Positions 1 to 8,399 of a stretch of DNA of 64,000 bases are shown in pieces. The stretch is from Streptomyces goshikiensis. GTDB lineage: Bacteria > Actinomycetota > Actinomycetes > Streptomycetales > Streptomycetaceae. Location of the stretch: NCBI RefSeq assembly GCF_014650555.1, contig NZ_BMVE01000002.1:434001-498000 (forward strand). The letters are read 5' to 3'. Within the stretch, counting starts at the first letter, position 1, and the number at the start of each line of letters is the position of its first letter. A model generated the notes under the pieces. The model was not told the DNA's origin. It ran no database searches and saw nothing but the letters and a program-made list of their open reading frames with translations. The translations under genes and the position numbers were made by a program.

Positions 1-2293
1 TGTACTCGTGGCTGTGCCGGTAGATGTACTCGATCGCCAGCTGGGACTTGCCGACGCCGCCCATGCCGTGCAGGGCGTGCGGGAGGACCGCCGCGGTCTC
101 GTCCGAACGCAGTTGTTCCTCGACCGCCGCCAGGAGGTTCTCCCGGCCGGTGAAATTGGGGTTCTTCGGCGGGACGTTCCCCATCACCCTCGGCTGGCCG
201 GTACGGACGAAGAGGGTGGTCGGGGAAGCTTTGGGCTCCATGGGCGGATCAGCCTTCGGGTCGGAGGGGTTGTCGGTGGTCGTCGGCACACGTGCTCCAG
301 GCGGTTCGTCGTCGTTCGGGAGAACCCAGGTCGGCGGAGTCTGCGCAGGGGATATGCCCCGCTTCGACGACTCCTGCCCCTTGTTGAAGCCGGAGCCGCC
401 TGGTGTGGTGACGTCAGGGGTGGCGACGTCGGGTGTGGTGCCGCCGCGGGCGGTGGGGCCGGCGCCGAGGACGGGGAAGGCTGCCCCGTACCCCGAACCG
501 CCGCTGCCGCTGCCGCTGCCGGGGCCCGCGCCCGCCGCGACCGCCACCCGGGCGGCCCGGCGGGCGTACGGGCCGGCGAGCGCCTTCAGCACCGCCAGTT
601 CGACCCGCACCCAGGGCGCGTTGGCCGGCGTGGTCTCCGGCAGGGCCGTGCCCTCGGGGTCCTGGAGCGCGGCCCGCAGCCGCACGCCCCGGTCGCGCGC
701 GCTGGGCAGGTCGGCGAAGAGGTTCACCGTCCGGGCGAGCTGGCTGCGGGTCCCGGTGGCCAGGAGCGCCTCGCGGACGCCCTCGGCGAAGTCGGGCGGG
801 CGGTCGCCGTCCGGGCCGCCCCAGTCGATGAGCCCGCCCATCAGGAGCTCGGCGACATGGCCCTGGTCCGCCTCGGGCAGGGCCCGGCCCCGTAGCTCTT
901 CGATCAGCTCGAACTCGAAGGGCACGGCGGCCAGATGGGTGGTCAGCCGGCGTGCGGTCGGGGTGGCCAGCGAGAAGAAGCGGCGCACGGCCGCGTCGGC
1001 GGAGCCGGGGCCGGCCGTCCGGGGCGTGCGCAGCCCGGGAGTGGGCTGGCCCTCGGCGAGGGTGCCCGCGAGGACGTACGGCAGGGTCCGGCGCAGCCCG
1101 GGCTCTCCCGTCACCAGATCGGCCCAGGCGGCGAACGACTCGGGCTTCAGGCTCAGCACCGGTACGGGGACGCCCCGCCCGGCGCCCGGCTTGACGGGCG
1201 GCTCCGCCCAGGGCTCGTCCTGCGGGGGGCCGTGCCCGATCCGGGTGTTGGGCGCGCCGAAACCGCCCGACTCCAGCTCGGCCCGGTAGGGCGGGGCCGA
1301 GGAGCGGTGCCACAGGTAGGTGGGCAGCAGGTGCACCAGCGCGGTGGGGCCGCCGCGCGCGAGCCGCGTCAGCAGGTCGTCCGCCGCGGGGCCCGCCCAG
1401 CCGTGCGCCAGCGCGTCGGTCACGAGGAGGTGGATCCGCGTCCCCCGGGCGTCGAGCACCTCCGCGGGATCGCCGGTGCGCCCCCCGGACCAGCGCAGCC
1501 GTGCCGTGCCGTACCGGGGTAACTCCAGCCGGACGGTGCGTACGTCGCGGAAGGCGCCGCTGCGGGCGGCCTCCACGGCGATCGCGGCGACCCGGTCCTC
1601 CCAGATCCGCATGGTGGGCGCGGAGTCGACGAGCAGGACGAGGTCGAAGGCCTTCTCGGCGGCGGGCCGCAGGTACGGGATCCAGAGGCCGTCGGCGATG
1701 CCGTGCCGGGCGGTGCGCTCCTCGTCGAGTTCCAGGCGGTCGCGGGCGGGGACGCTGCGGCTCAGCCGGTGCAGCGCCTTGGCGAGCCGCAGCGGCGGCG
1801 GTCGCCGGACGCGCCTGCGCCCGAGGGGGACGACGGCTCCGGCCGGGTCCCGTACGACGGTGCCCGCGGCGGTGGCGTCCTCGCCGGCGTCCTCGTCCGC
1901 GCCGGACGGGGGCATGGCGGCGAGAGCGTGCGCGGGGTCCGGACCGAGGGGCGGTGGCGACGCTCCCTCGGCGGTCGGCCCGTCACCGGGGGCGCCGGGC
2001 GGGGTCGCTCCGGCGCCGTCGGCTCCCTGCGGGGCGCCGGCCCGCTCCTCGTCCCGGGGCCGCCGCTCCTGCGGTGCGCGGGGCTCCTCGTCCACCGGCG
2101 GATCCGGGGGCGGGGCGGGGGTCGCCGCCGCGCGGGCGGCCGCGAGCCATACGGCGTCGGCGATCTCCTGCCAGGCAGGACCGTCGGTGAAGGGGCGGCC
2201 GGTGAAGGGGCCGTCAGTGAAAGGACGGTCGGCGGAAGGACCGTCCGCCACCGCGCGGGCGTCGGGTGCGCGCTCCCTGGGAGAGCCGTCCAT
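1..2293 (-). CDS. vWA-like (SAV_2336-type) / NB-ARC STAND protein, partial
   Basis: The gene runs off the left edge, and about 764 N-terminal codons are visible. The first ~150 residues are Pro/Ala/Asp-rich and low-complexity. Near residue 210 the stretch FDLVLLVDSAPTM resembles a von Willebrand A first strand with a degenerate MIDAS (DSAPT for DxSxS), as in proteins with the SAV_2336 N-terminal domain. After a Gly/Ser/Pro linker (~residues 600-700) a STAND/NB-ARC module starts with PNFTGRENLLAAVEEQL and the P-loop GMGGVGKSQLA near residue 750. Related actinobacterial proteins, some named FxsT of the FxSxx-COOH system, carry C-terminal TPRs; here that part lies outside the window. The ATG overlaps the MoxR stop (TGATG), so translation is coupled. 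It probably acts as the sensor or switch of the operon. The family call is good; the function is inferred. Confidence 0.8.
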   Translation of the reverse strand, partial: MDGSPRERAPDARAVADGPSADRPFTDGPFTGRPFTDGPAWQEIADAVWLAAARAAATPAPPPDPPVDEEPRAPQERRPRDEERAGAPQGADGAGATPPGAPGDGPTAEGASPPPLGPDPAHALAAMPPSGADEDAGEDATAAGTVVRDPAGAVVPLGRRRVRRPPPLRLAKALHRLSRSVPARDRLELDEERTARHGIADGLWIPYLRPAAEKAFDLVLLVDSAPTMRIWEDRVAAIAVEAARSGAFRDVRTVRLELPRYGTARLRWSGGRTGDPAEVLDARGTRIHLLVTDALAHGWAGPAADDLLTRLARGGPTALVHLLPTYLWHRSSAPPYRAELESGGFGAPNTRIGHGPPQDEPWAEPPVKPGAGRGVPVPVLSLKPESFAAWADLVTGEPGLRRTLPYVLAGTLAEGQPTPGLRTPRTAGPGSADAAVRRFFSLATPTARRLTTHLAAVPFEFELIEELRGRALPEADQGHVAELLMGGLIDWGGPDGDRPPDFAEGVREALLATGTRSQLARTVNLFADLPSARDRGVRLRAALQDPEGTALPETTPANAPWVRVELAVLKALAGPYARRAARVAVAAGAGPGSGSGSGGSGYGAAFPVLGAGPTARGGTTPDVATPDVTTPGGSGFNKGQESSKRGISPAQTPPTWVLPNDDEPPGARVPTTTDNPSDPKADPPMEPKASPTTLFVRTGQPRVMGNVPPKNPNFTGRENLLAAVEEQLRSDETAAVLPHALHGMGGVGKSQLAIEYIYRHSHEY

Positions 2294-3447
2294 CAGCGGC
2301 CTTTCGCGAGGTCGCGCAGCAGCAGTTCAATGAGCTTACGCCCGTCGGTGTCCGCCTGAAAACCACCCGCTGTGGTCAAGTGCACCGCATTCAGCAACTG
2401 GTCGACCGACTGAGTGCCCCCCTCGCGGACCCGCTTCTCGAACTCGTCGATGAGCGTGTCCACCCCTTCCGGCCTGCTCCGGAGGTGGCTGATCACGATG
2501 GAGACGAGCTGTTCCCGGCTGGGCGGGCGCATCTCCAGCGGCAGACAGCGGCGCCGGAACGCGGCCGGAAACTCCCGTTCGCCGTTGCTGGTGATCACCA
2601 CGACGGGGAACTCGCGGCACTCGACGCGGCCCCCGACGACCTCGGCACGGGCCCCGGGGTCGTCGGTGAACACGCTGACGGCCGGCAGTGCGCCGCGGAC
2701 CAGCTCGGGCACCTCGTAGCTGCCGTTCTCCAGGGCGTGCAGGAGGTCGTTGGGCAGGTCGATGTCGCTCTTGTCGAGTTCGTCGATCAGCAGGACGCGG
2801 GGCCGCTCGTAGGCGAGCAGGGCGGTGCCGACGGGGCCGAGCGTGATGAAGTCACCCAGCTGCGGCGGCTGTTCGCGCCCGACGGGCTCGGCCCCGGTCC
2901 CCGCGGCGGCCCCGGTCCCCGCGGCGGCCCCGGTCCCCGCGGCGGCCCCGGTCCCCGCGGAAGCCTCGGCTCCGGCGGTGACCCCGGCCCGCCAGGTGGC
3001 GATGGCCTGGGCGCGGCCGATGGAGTCGTACGCGTACAGCCCCTCGCGCAGGGTGGTCCGGCTGACCACGCTCCACTGCAGGACGCGGCCGAGGCCCAGC
3101 TCACGGGCGATCAGATACGCCAGGGTCGACTTGCCCACCCCGGGCGGCCCGGTGACCAGCAGCGGGCGGCGCAGCAGCAGCGCGGCGTTGACGGTGTCGA
3201 TCTCGTCGTCCCGCAGGCTGGGCCGGGGGTCCTCGGCGCCGAGGCGGCGGCGCTCCGCACGGTCGTCGTCGGCGGGCGCGGGCTGGAGCGGCTGCCCCGC
3301 GAACTCGCGCCAGGGCGGGGCGGGCGGGATGGCCGGTGGAGCCCCGGCGGGCGCCGCTCCCGTGGCGTGGAAGACGCGCCAGGCAGTGCCGTCGGCTCCG
3401 GCTGCGTCGACCGCGGGGGCATCCTGCTCCTGCTCGTACTCGGTCAT
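2293..3447 (-). CDS. MoxR-like AAA+ ATPase of a VMAP ternary operon
   Basis: This is a 384-aa AAA+ ATPase of the MoxR type. Walker A is GPPGVGKS (residues 100-107), Walker B is RVLLIDELD (~217-225), and a sensor-1-like VVVITSNGE lies near 286. Arginines in AFRRRC follow. The N-terminal ~75 residues are Ala/Pro-rich. A GTGAAA hexapeptide repeat (residues ~165-187) sits between Walker A and B, encoded by an 18-bp tandem repeat. The ATG overlaps the upstream VMAP stop (ATGA), with a strong GAGGAGG ribosome site inside the VMAP 3' end. MoxR ATPases usually remodel partner proteins together with vWA-domain proteins. The adjacent VMAP and vWA-like genes fit that role, and the three products probably form one complex. 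Confidence 0.88.
   Translation of the reverse strand: MTEYEQEQDAPAVDAAGADGTAWRVFHATGAAPAGAPPAIPPAPPWREFAGQPLQPAPADDDRAERRRLGAEDPRPSLRDDEIDTVNAALLLRRPLLVTGPPGVGKSTLAYLIARELGLGRVLQWSVVSRTTLREGLYAYDSIGRAQAIATWRAGVTAGAEASAGTGAAAGTGAAAGTGAAAGTGAEPVGREQPPQLGDFITLGPVGTALLAYERPRVLLIDELDKSDIDLPNDLLHALENGSYEVPELVRGALPAVSVFTDDPGARAEVVGGRVECREFPVVVITSNGEREFPAAFRRRCLPLEMRPPSREQLVSIVISHLRSRPEGVDTLIDEFEKRVREGGTQSVDQLLNAVHLTTAGGFQADTDGRKLIELLLRDLAKGR
2891..2962. repeat. 18-bp tandem repeat (4 units) inside the MoxR-like gene
   Basis: Four head-to-tail copies of an 18-bp unit (gccccggtccccgcggcg on the plus strand) start at 2891, 2909, 2927 and 2945; the last differs at its end. On the coding strand they encode repeated Gly-Thr-Gly-Ala-Ala-Ala. 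The unit is a multiple of three, so copy-number change keeps the frame and only alters linker length. Confidence 0.9.
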
Positions 3448-4958
3448 GCCGGTACCTCCTCGCAGTCGATGAGCCTGAAGGGGTCATCGTAGAAGAACGC
3501 GACGTGCCGGCCCGGCAGTTGGAACCCTCCGGCTTCGACTTCCGCCCTCATCCGCAGGCGGTGGATGGTGACGGGCAGCTGCGCCGTGGGGTAGCCGATG
3601 AGCATGTTCAGCGGCACGCCGAGCTGCTCGCGCGAGGGCTCCCTGCGGTCCCAGAGGGCCACCCCGATGCCCTCGGCGATCGCCGCCTTCAGGGGCTCCA
3701 GCGCCTGCCCCTCCAGGGCGGGCGCGGCGAGGGTCACCGCGGTCAGCTGCTGGTCGGCGACCAGCTGGTTGCGCCAGATCCGCAGCCCGGTCGCCGGGTC
3801 GGAGCCCGTCCAGGAGTGCGGCCGGGCGGCGGCGGCCGACCGGAGCGTCTGCCAGCGCAGCCGCCAGCGGCGCAGCTGCGCCGGGTCGCGGGTGCGCATC
3901 CGCTCCAGGCTGCGCAGGTGGACGTAGTAGCGCAGCCCGATGGGGACCGGGTCCCCGGAGTCGTCCGCGCTCCGGCCGATCCCGGCCACGTCGTGGTTGA
4001 GCATGCTGTACGGCAGGACGAACTCCACGTGGATCGGGCTCGTGTCCTCGCCGGAGCCGTCCGCCTCCGCCCAGGACTCCTCGCCGCGGCGGATCGCCCG
4101 CTCGACGGCGGCGCCGAGGGTCTCCAGGGTGGCCCGTTCCAGGCTCCCCGAAACGGGCGCCCAGTAGCCGGCGCTCCGGTTGACCCAGTGCCGTACGAAG
4201 ATGTCGGGCGAGCCGTCCACCGCGGGATCCACCATGACGATCAGACAGCGCGGCATGTCCCGGTCGGGCGGGGCGGCGGCCTGGATCTGCGCGCGCCGCC
4301 GCGCCAGCGCGTCCCGCGCGCCGGCGCTCGCCGCCCAGGCGTCGCACCAGTCGCGCAGCCGGTGCCGGTCGCTCTCGCGGGGGGCGAGCGCGGCGACGGA
4401 CTCCAGCATCACCACGGCCGGCGGCAGCCCGTCGGCCTGCGCGTTCATGTCCAGCAGGTGGTCGAAGAGCTGCGCGGGAGTGAGCTCGCGCGGCAGCTCC
4501 AGCCGCAGCTCGTACGCCAGCCGGTCGAGCAGCCTGCCCCGGTCGATCCCGCTCTGCCCGGCGAGCAGCGCGCGGGCGGCGCCCGCGTCCTCGTCCTCGA
4601 ACGCCCCGTGCAGGGGAAGCAGGGGACTCACCTCGGGCGCCCAGGCGCTCAGCACCCGCTCACGGACCCTTCCGGCGGTGTCGCTGCCCTCGTGCAGCCC
4701 GACGGCGTAGAGCAGGGCGTCGAGGGCGGTCTCCACCTCGTGCTGTTCCCGCAGCACCGCGTGGACGAGGGCGACCGTGTCGTTGCGCGCGTCCTTGCCC
4801 GGCATGTCCACGGGCCGTTCGAGGTATTCGCCGACGCTGTGCCCGAAGAGCACCCGCTGCCCGGGATCGCGCAGGCAGTCCAGCGCGCTGAGCTCCTCCA
4901 CGAGCACCAGACGCAGATGTACCTTCTTCGGCGGCAGCCGAGGCACGCTCATCTCCAC
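3444..4958 (-). CDS. VMAP-type protein with N-terminal effector-associated domain
   Basis: About 504 aa. The N-terminal ~95 residues (LVLVEELSALDCLRDPGQR...VALVHAVLREQHEVETALDALL) look like an effector-associated domain of the EAD2 kind. A helical middle region (~95-240) follows. The C-terminal half, with CLIVMVDP, VEFVLPYSMLN, DWCDAW and GIGVALWDRR, resembles the vWA-MoxR-associated protein C-terminal domain. In known ternary systems VMAP bridges the MoxR/vWA switch to an effector through EAD-EAD contacts. I chose GTG 4958 because GGGGGA lies 6 nt upstream; ATG 4952 and GTG 4982 are alternatives, the latter without a good ribosome site. First gene of the three-gene operon. No protease or nuclease domain is visible, so the effector must be encoded elsewhere. 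Confidence 0.78.
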   Translation of the reverse strand: MEMSVPRLPPKKVHLRLVLVEELSALDCLRDPGQRVLFGHSVGEYLERPVDMPGKDARNDTVALVHAVLREQHEVETALDALLYAVGLHEGSDTAGRVRERVLSAWAPEVSPLLPLHGAFEDEDAGAARALLAGQSGIDRGRLLDRLAYELRLELPRELTPAQLFDHLLDMNAQADGLPPAVVMLESVAALAPRESDRHRLRDWCDAWAASAGARDALARRRAQIQAAAPPDRDMPRCLIVMVDPAVDGSPDIFVRHWVNRSAGYWAPVSGSLERATLETLGAAVERAIRRGEESWAEADGSGEDTSPIHVEFVLPYSMLNHDVAGIGRSADDSGDPVPIGLRYYVHLRSLERMRTRDPAQLRRWRLRWQTLRSAAAARPHSWTGSDPATGLRIWRNQLVADQQLTAVTLAAPALEGQALEPLKAAIAEGIGVALWDRREPSREQLGVPLNMLIGYPTAQLPVTIHRLRMRAEVEAGGFQLPGRHVAFFYDDPFRLIDCEEVPA

Positions 4959-6234
4959 CGACCATCCCCCAGGAGTCGGCACGGTTTCCCTTGTCGGTCC
5001 GCGAAGTTATCACGCCCCCTTCATTGCCGCCAGACAAGGTGATCAATCGTCAATTCGGGAAACCGAATGTGGAGCGTTCCGGGCGGGGATCGATTGTTTA
5101 CGGCCAATCCCGTTTCCCGAAGGCGGCGTGGAGAGCGGGCGCGCACGGCCTGGCCGTACGGTGCGGCGGTGCGCCGCGGCGTACCTGGAGCGGGAGGCTC
5201 CGGTGCTGCATATCGCATCCGGGCGACTAACGGTGCGAGGGGGCGGCCGGGGAAGGCGGCGCGTTGTCCTTTCGGGCGTCCGCTATCGGGTTCTCCCGTC
5301 GGGATTCACGTCAAATTCCGGCCGGGCGCGGGATTTTCCGGTACGAAGGTGCATCGTTGGCGGCGGGCAAACCGCCCCGTCGCCCCGCGCCCCGCCCCCG
5401 CGCCGCACACCCCGCCCGCGCGAGACGTCGCGCTGGAGCCCCCCGCCGCGGAGGCCGACCGGCGGCAGAGCCACCCGGGTGCTCGCCCCGCATCTGCGCG
5501 CGGTGTCCCTGAAACACCCCTGGGTGCCGAGGGCCGACGGATGTGATCCGACGCCCCATCAGCTGACGCTGCCGGAAGCCGCGTTGTACCCGCCCCATGC
5601 ATTCGCTCCCGGGGGCGCCATGACACACAAATGCCTGACACGACACGAGCGTTCTACGAGACACCCGACCTCACCCCATGCGAGGGCGTCGCACAATCGG
5701 GCGGGCGGACCTCGCGCAAGGAATTCCGGGACGACGTCTCGGATGATCCGAATCTCGGCGCCACTCTCTGAGCCCTGATGACTCACGACCCCAAGGCCAT
5801 ATTCGGCGAGGCGCCAGAACGCCACGACTGTACCGCGGGTGCGGCACACCCTCGACGGGCCCGGCGCAGACGGCGATCTGATGGCCGCCGTGCCGGCGAA
5901 GGAGCCCGGGACCAGCGCCACCTGCGGGAACGCCCCGCCCCGGCAGCCCGGGCGCGGGCGAAGCCCGAGGGGAACGGACAGGACGGCAGGATCGACAGTC
6001 GCCTTCCAGAACGGCCAGTGGAAGAAACTTGCGATGGCCGCGGGCGTCAGGATCGAATCGGTTTCCAATGCCCTCCCTTACGGCGCGCGCGGTTCTCCCG
6101 CGAATTCCGCGGAAAATCCCACGCCTTGGCCAAATGTGATCGGGTACTTCGCCGGGAGTTTGACAGGGCAAGGCTCGGGTGGCACGGTCCGAGCGTCTTC
6201 AAGATCACTATTCGAGAAATCAAGGAGTCGCTCT
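4959..6234. other. 1.28-kb sparsely coding region, probably decayed
   Basis: This gap lies between the divergent VMAP operon and the FAD oxidoreductase. No open frame here has convincing Streptomyces codon use and a ribosome site together. A 46-codon plus-strand frame at 5632-5772 (starts MPDTTRAFYET, ends LGATL) has only about 74% G/C in third positions and a poor ribosome site. At 6000-6075 a frame reads like a LacI-type helix-turn-helix (separate entry). The promoter of the VMAP operon must lie in about 4970-5060; the minus strand shows GATAAC there but no confident -35. Confidence 0.6.
6000..6200 (+). pseudogene. Possible LacI-family helix-turn-helix remnant
   Basis: The plus frame reads WKKLAMAAGVRIESVSNALPYG at about 6018-6085, which matches the LacI pattern (A..AGV...TVSN.L.G) of helix-turn-helix plus hinge start. 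About 15 residues on, PNVIGYFAGSLTGQGSGG recalls the family's hinge (RPN..ARSL.TG.SGT). No start codon with a ribosome site precedes it, and no ligand-binding domain follows: the frame runs on into the oxidoreductase gene at 6235. It may be the 5' stub of a deleted regulator, or chance similarity. Confidence 0.3.
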
Positions 6235-7635
6235 GTGACAGCACCTCTCGGCCGCACCCCTATGGCTATCGGGGAACTCACCGACGAGCAGTACGGACAG
6301 GTCATCGGACCCGGTGATGCCGAGTACGAAGCAGCGCGCACCGTGTACGCGGGCGACATCGACCGACGGCCCGCCGTCATCCTGCGCCCCGGCGACGCCG
6401 AGCAGGTGGCGCACGTCGTGGCACTGGCCCGGGAGAGCGGACTCCGGCTGGCCGTCCGCAGCGGTGGACACAGCCCGGCCGGGCACGGCGTCTGCGAAGG
6501 AGGCATCGTCCTCGACCTGGCCGGCATGAAGGCGCTGGAGATCGACGTCGAAGCCCGTACGGCGTGGGCCGAGACCGGCATCACCGCCGGCGAGTACACC
6601 GAGGCCGCCGCGCGGCACGGGCTCGCGACCGGATTCGGGGACGGCACCCTGGTCGGGGTCGGGGGCATCACCCTGGGCGGCGGCATCGGATACCTGGCCC
6701 GCAAGCACGGCATGGCCATCGACGACCTGCTGGCCGCGGAGATCGTCACGGCCGACGGCGAGCTGCTGCTGGTGGACGAGGACCACCACCCCGACCTGTT
6801 CTGGGCGATCCGCGGCGGGGGCGGCAACTTCGGGGTGGCGACCCGCTTCAAGTTCCGGTTGCACGAGCTCGACGGCGTGTACGGCGGAATGCTGGTGCTC
6901 CCGGTGACCCCCGCGATCCTTGAGGCCTTCATCGCCGAGGCCGAGGCCGCCCCCGAGGAGCTCTCCACGATCGTGAACGTGTGGACGGCGCCCCCGTTCC
7001 CGTTCGTGCCCGAGGAGTACCACGGCAAGCCGATCATCCTCGCGATGATGTGCTACGCCGGTCCCGAGGCGGCGGGCGAGGAGGTCATCGGCCGGTTCCG
7101 GGCGATCGCCCCGCCGCTGGCCGACATGGTGAAGGCCATGCCGTACGCCGGGATGTTCCCGCCGGGGGACCCCTTGGAGCACCCCATCTCCGTGGCGCGC
7201 AACTTGTTCGTCGACCGCGTCGACCGCGCGACCGCCGAAACCATCCTGGAGCGGGTCACCGCCTCCACCGCGATGGTCGCCGGGGCACAACTGCGGGTGC
7301 TGGGCGGGGCGCTGGCACGGATCCCCTCCGATGCCACGGCCTTCGCCCACCGGCAGAGCAGGATCATGGCCCACCTGTCCGCCGTCTACGCCGACCCGGC
7401 CGAGGCCGACCTGCACGAGAAGTGGGTCGAGGAGTTCACGGCCGCCATCCGGCAGTCCGACTCCGGCGCCTACGTCAACTTCATCATGGACGTGGGGCAG
7501 GACCAGATGTGGGAAGCGGTCTACCCCGGCGCCACGTGGGACCGGCTCGCCCGGGTCAAGGCGACGTACGACCCGGCCAACCTGTTCCGCTCCAACCACA
7601 ACGTCCCGCCCGCGACGACGTGTACTGCCCCGTGA
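6235..7635 (+). CDS. FAD-linked oxidoreductase, berberine-bridge-enzyme-like
   Basis: 466 aa. The PCMH-type FAD domain (residues ~45-215) contains RSGGHS (75-80), whose His79 is the expected covalent FAD ligand, and GVGGITLGGGIGYLARKHG (141-159). The Cys that gives a second covalent bond in bicovalent members is replaced in GFGDGTLVGVGG, so single attachment is expected. The C-terminal signature YDPANLFRSNHNVPP is typical of the BBE domain. GTG 6235 is chosen because AAGGAG lies 7 nt upstream; ATG 6262 is internal. Such enzymes oxidise alcohols, sugars or secondary metabolites with O2, giving H2O2. It stands alone and the substrate cannot be read from context. Confidence 0.88.
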   Translation: MTAPLGRTPMAIGELTDEQYGQVIGPGDAEYEAARTVYAGDIDRRPAVILRPGDAEQVAHVVALARESGLRLAVRSGGHSPAGHGVCEGGIVLDLAGMKALEIDVEARTAWAETGITAGEYTEAAARHGLATGFGDGTLVGVGGITLGGGIGYLARKHGMAIDDLLAAEIVTADGELLLVDEDHHPDLFWAIRGGGGNFGVATRFKFRLHELDGVYGGMLVLPVTPAILEAFIAEAEAAPEELSTIVNVWTAPPFPFVPEEYHGKPIILAMMCYAGPEAAGEEVIGRFRAIAPPLADMVKAMPYAGMFPPGDPLEHPISVARNLFVDRVDRATAETILERVTASTAMVAGAQLRVLGGALARIPSDATAFAHRQSRIMAHLSAVYADPAEADLHEKWVEEFTAAIRQSDSGAYVNFIMDVGQDQMWEAVYPGATWDRLARVKATYDPANLFRSNHNVPPATTCTAP

Positions 7636-7763
7636 GGCCGGGGACGCGGCAGGCGGGTGGTTCGCCTATGAGGGCGGTGTGCCCGCGGCAGTGGTCGTAG
7701 GCGCGCGGCCGTCGCGGGAAGGCGTGGCGGTGAAGGGACGCGACCAGTTCCGGTCAACATCAC

Positions 7764-7799
7764 CCTTACTCCGATGTTGCCCACCACACCGGAGTAAGG
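7764..7799 (+). promoter_or_regulatory. 10-bp inverted repeat covering the RBS of the Crp/Fnr-like gene
   Basis: CCTTACTCCG (7764-7773) and CGGAGTAAGG (7790-7799) are perfect inverted copies with a 16-nt loop. The right arm contains the GGAG ribosome site and ends one base before GTG 7801. If transcribed, the hairpin would hide the ribosome site. As DNA it could equally be an operator. Confidence 0.6.
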
Positions 7800-7800
7800 C

Positions 7801-8399
7801 GTGACCAGGATGTTTCCGGAGCGCAGCGTGATGCTGCGGCAGGGTTCTCCAGGGACGCACCTCCTTGCCCTCACCTCCGGGTTGGCCAAAGTGGTGTGCC
7901 GAGAGCCGAGCGGTGCCAAGACCTGGCTCGCGTTCCGAGGGCCGGGGGCCTGCTCGGCGAGGTCTCGGTCTTCAACGGAACTTCACGCACGGCAGACGTC
8001 GTCGCGTTGACGCCCTGTGTTGCGGTCGTCTTGGACGCCGAGCGCTTCGTGCGGTTCGTCGAGGAGCGCGGACTGGTCATCCATCTGATGCGCCAGGCAC
8101 TCGCCAGGATGCGAGAGTCGGACCTCCACCGGGGCGAACTGCAGACCCTGCCCTTGGTCGTGCGGCTGGCGCGCACCCTGCTGAGGCTGGCCGTGCTCAC
8201 CGATCAGATGGCGCAGAGCAACGCCGTTCGGCTGACGGGGCTGAACCAGGAAGAGGTCGCGCAGGCGATCGGCGTCACACGCAATGCGGTCATCAGCGGG
8301 TTGGGGCAGCTGCGAGCCGTCGGGCTGGTCGAAACGGCGCGGCGGGTGATCGTCATCAGGGACGTGGAGGCCCTACGGCGCTGGGCGGCGGCCGACTGA
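7801..8399 (+). pseudogene. Crp/Fnr-family regulator, frameshifted
   Basis: Frame 1 from GTG 7801 encodes the front of a cyclic-nucleotide-binding domain (MLRQGSPGTHLLALTSGLAKVV...AFRGPG). The matching continuation, GLLGEVSVFNGTSRTADVVALTPCVAVVL, is in another frame and leads into a winged helix (LTGLNQEEVAQAIGVTRNAVISGLGQLRAVGLVE) ending at TGA 8399. The break is at a five-G run near 7947-7951; one extra G would restore FRGPGGLLGEV. The N-terminus also lacks the usual first ~20 residues of the domain. This is a single-base loss, a sequencing error or, least likely, programmed slippage. Downstream codons remain well conserved, so any inactivation is recent. Confidence 0.7.

Noticed and set aside
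2891..2962. CRISPR-like array
   Set aside because: Units are contiguous 18-mers without spacers and are coding.
2266..3492. Plus-strand frame opposite the MoxR gene
   Set aside because: Its GPGPRGG repeats are the other-strand reading of the 18-bp repeat.
5839..6234. N-terminal extension of the FAD oxidoreductase
   Set aside because: The frame is open, but GTG 6235 has a strong ribosome site and the family starts there.
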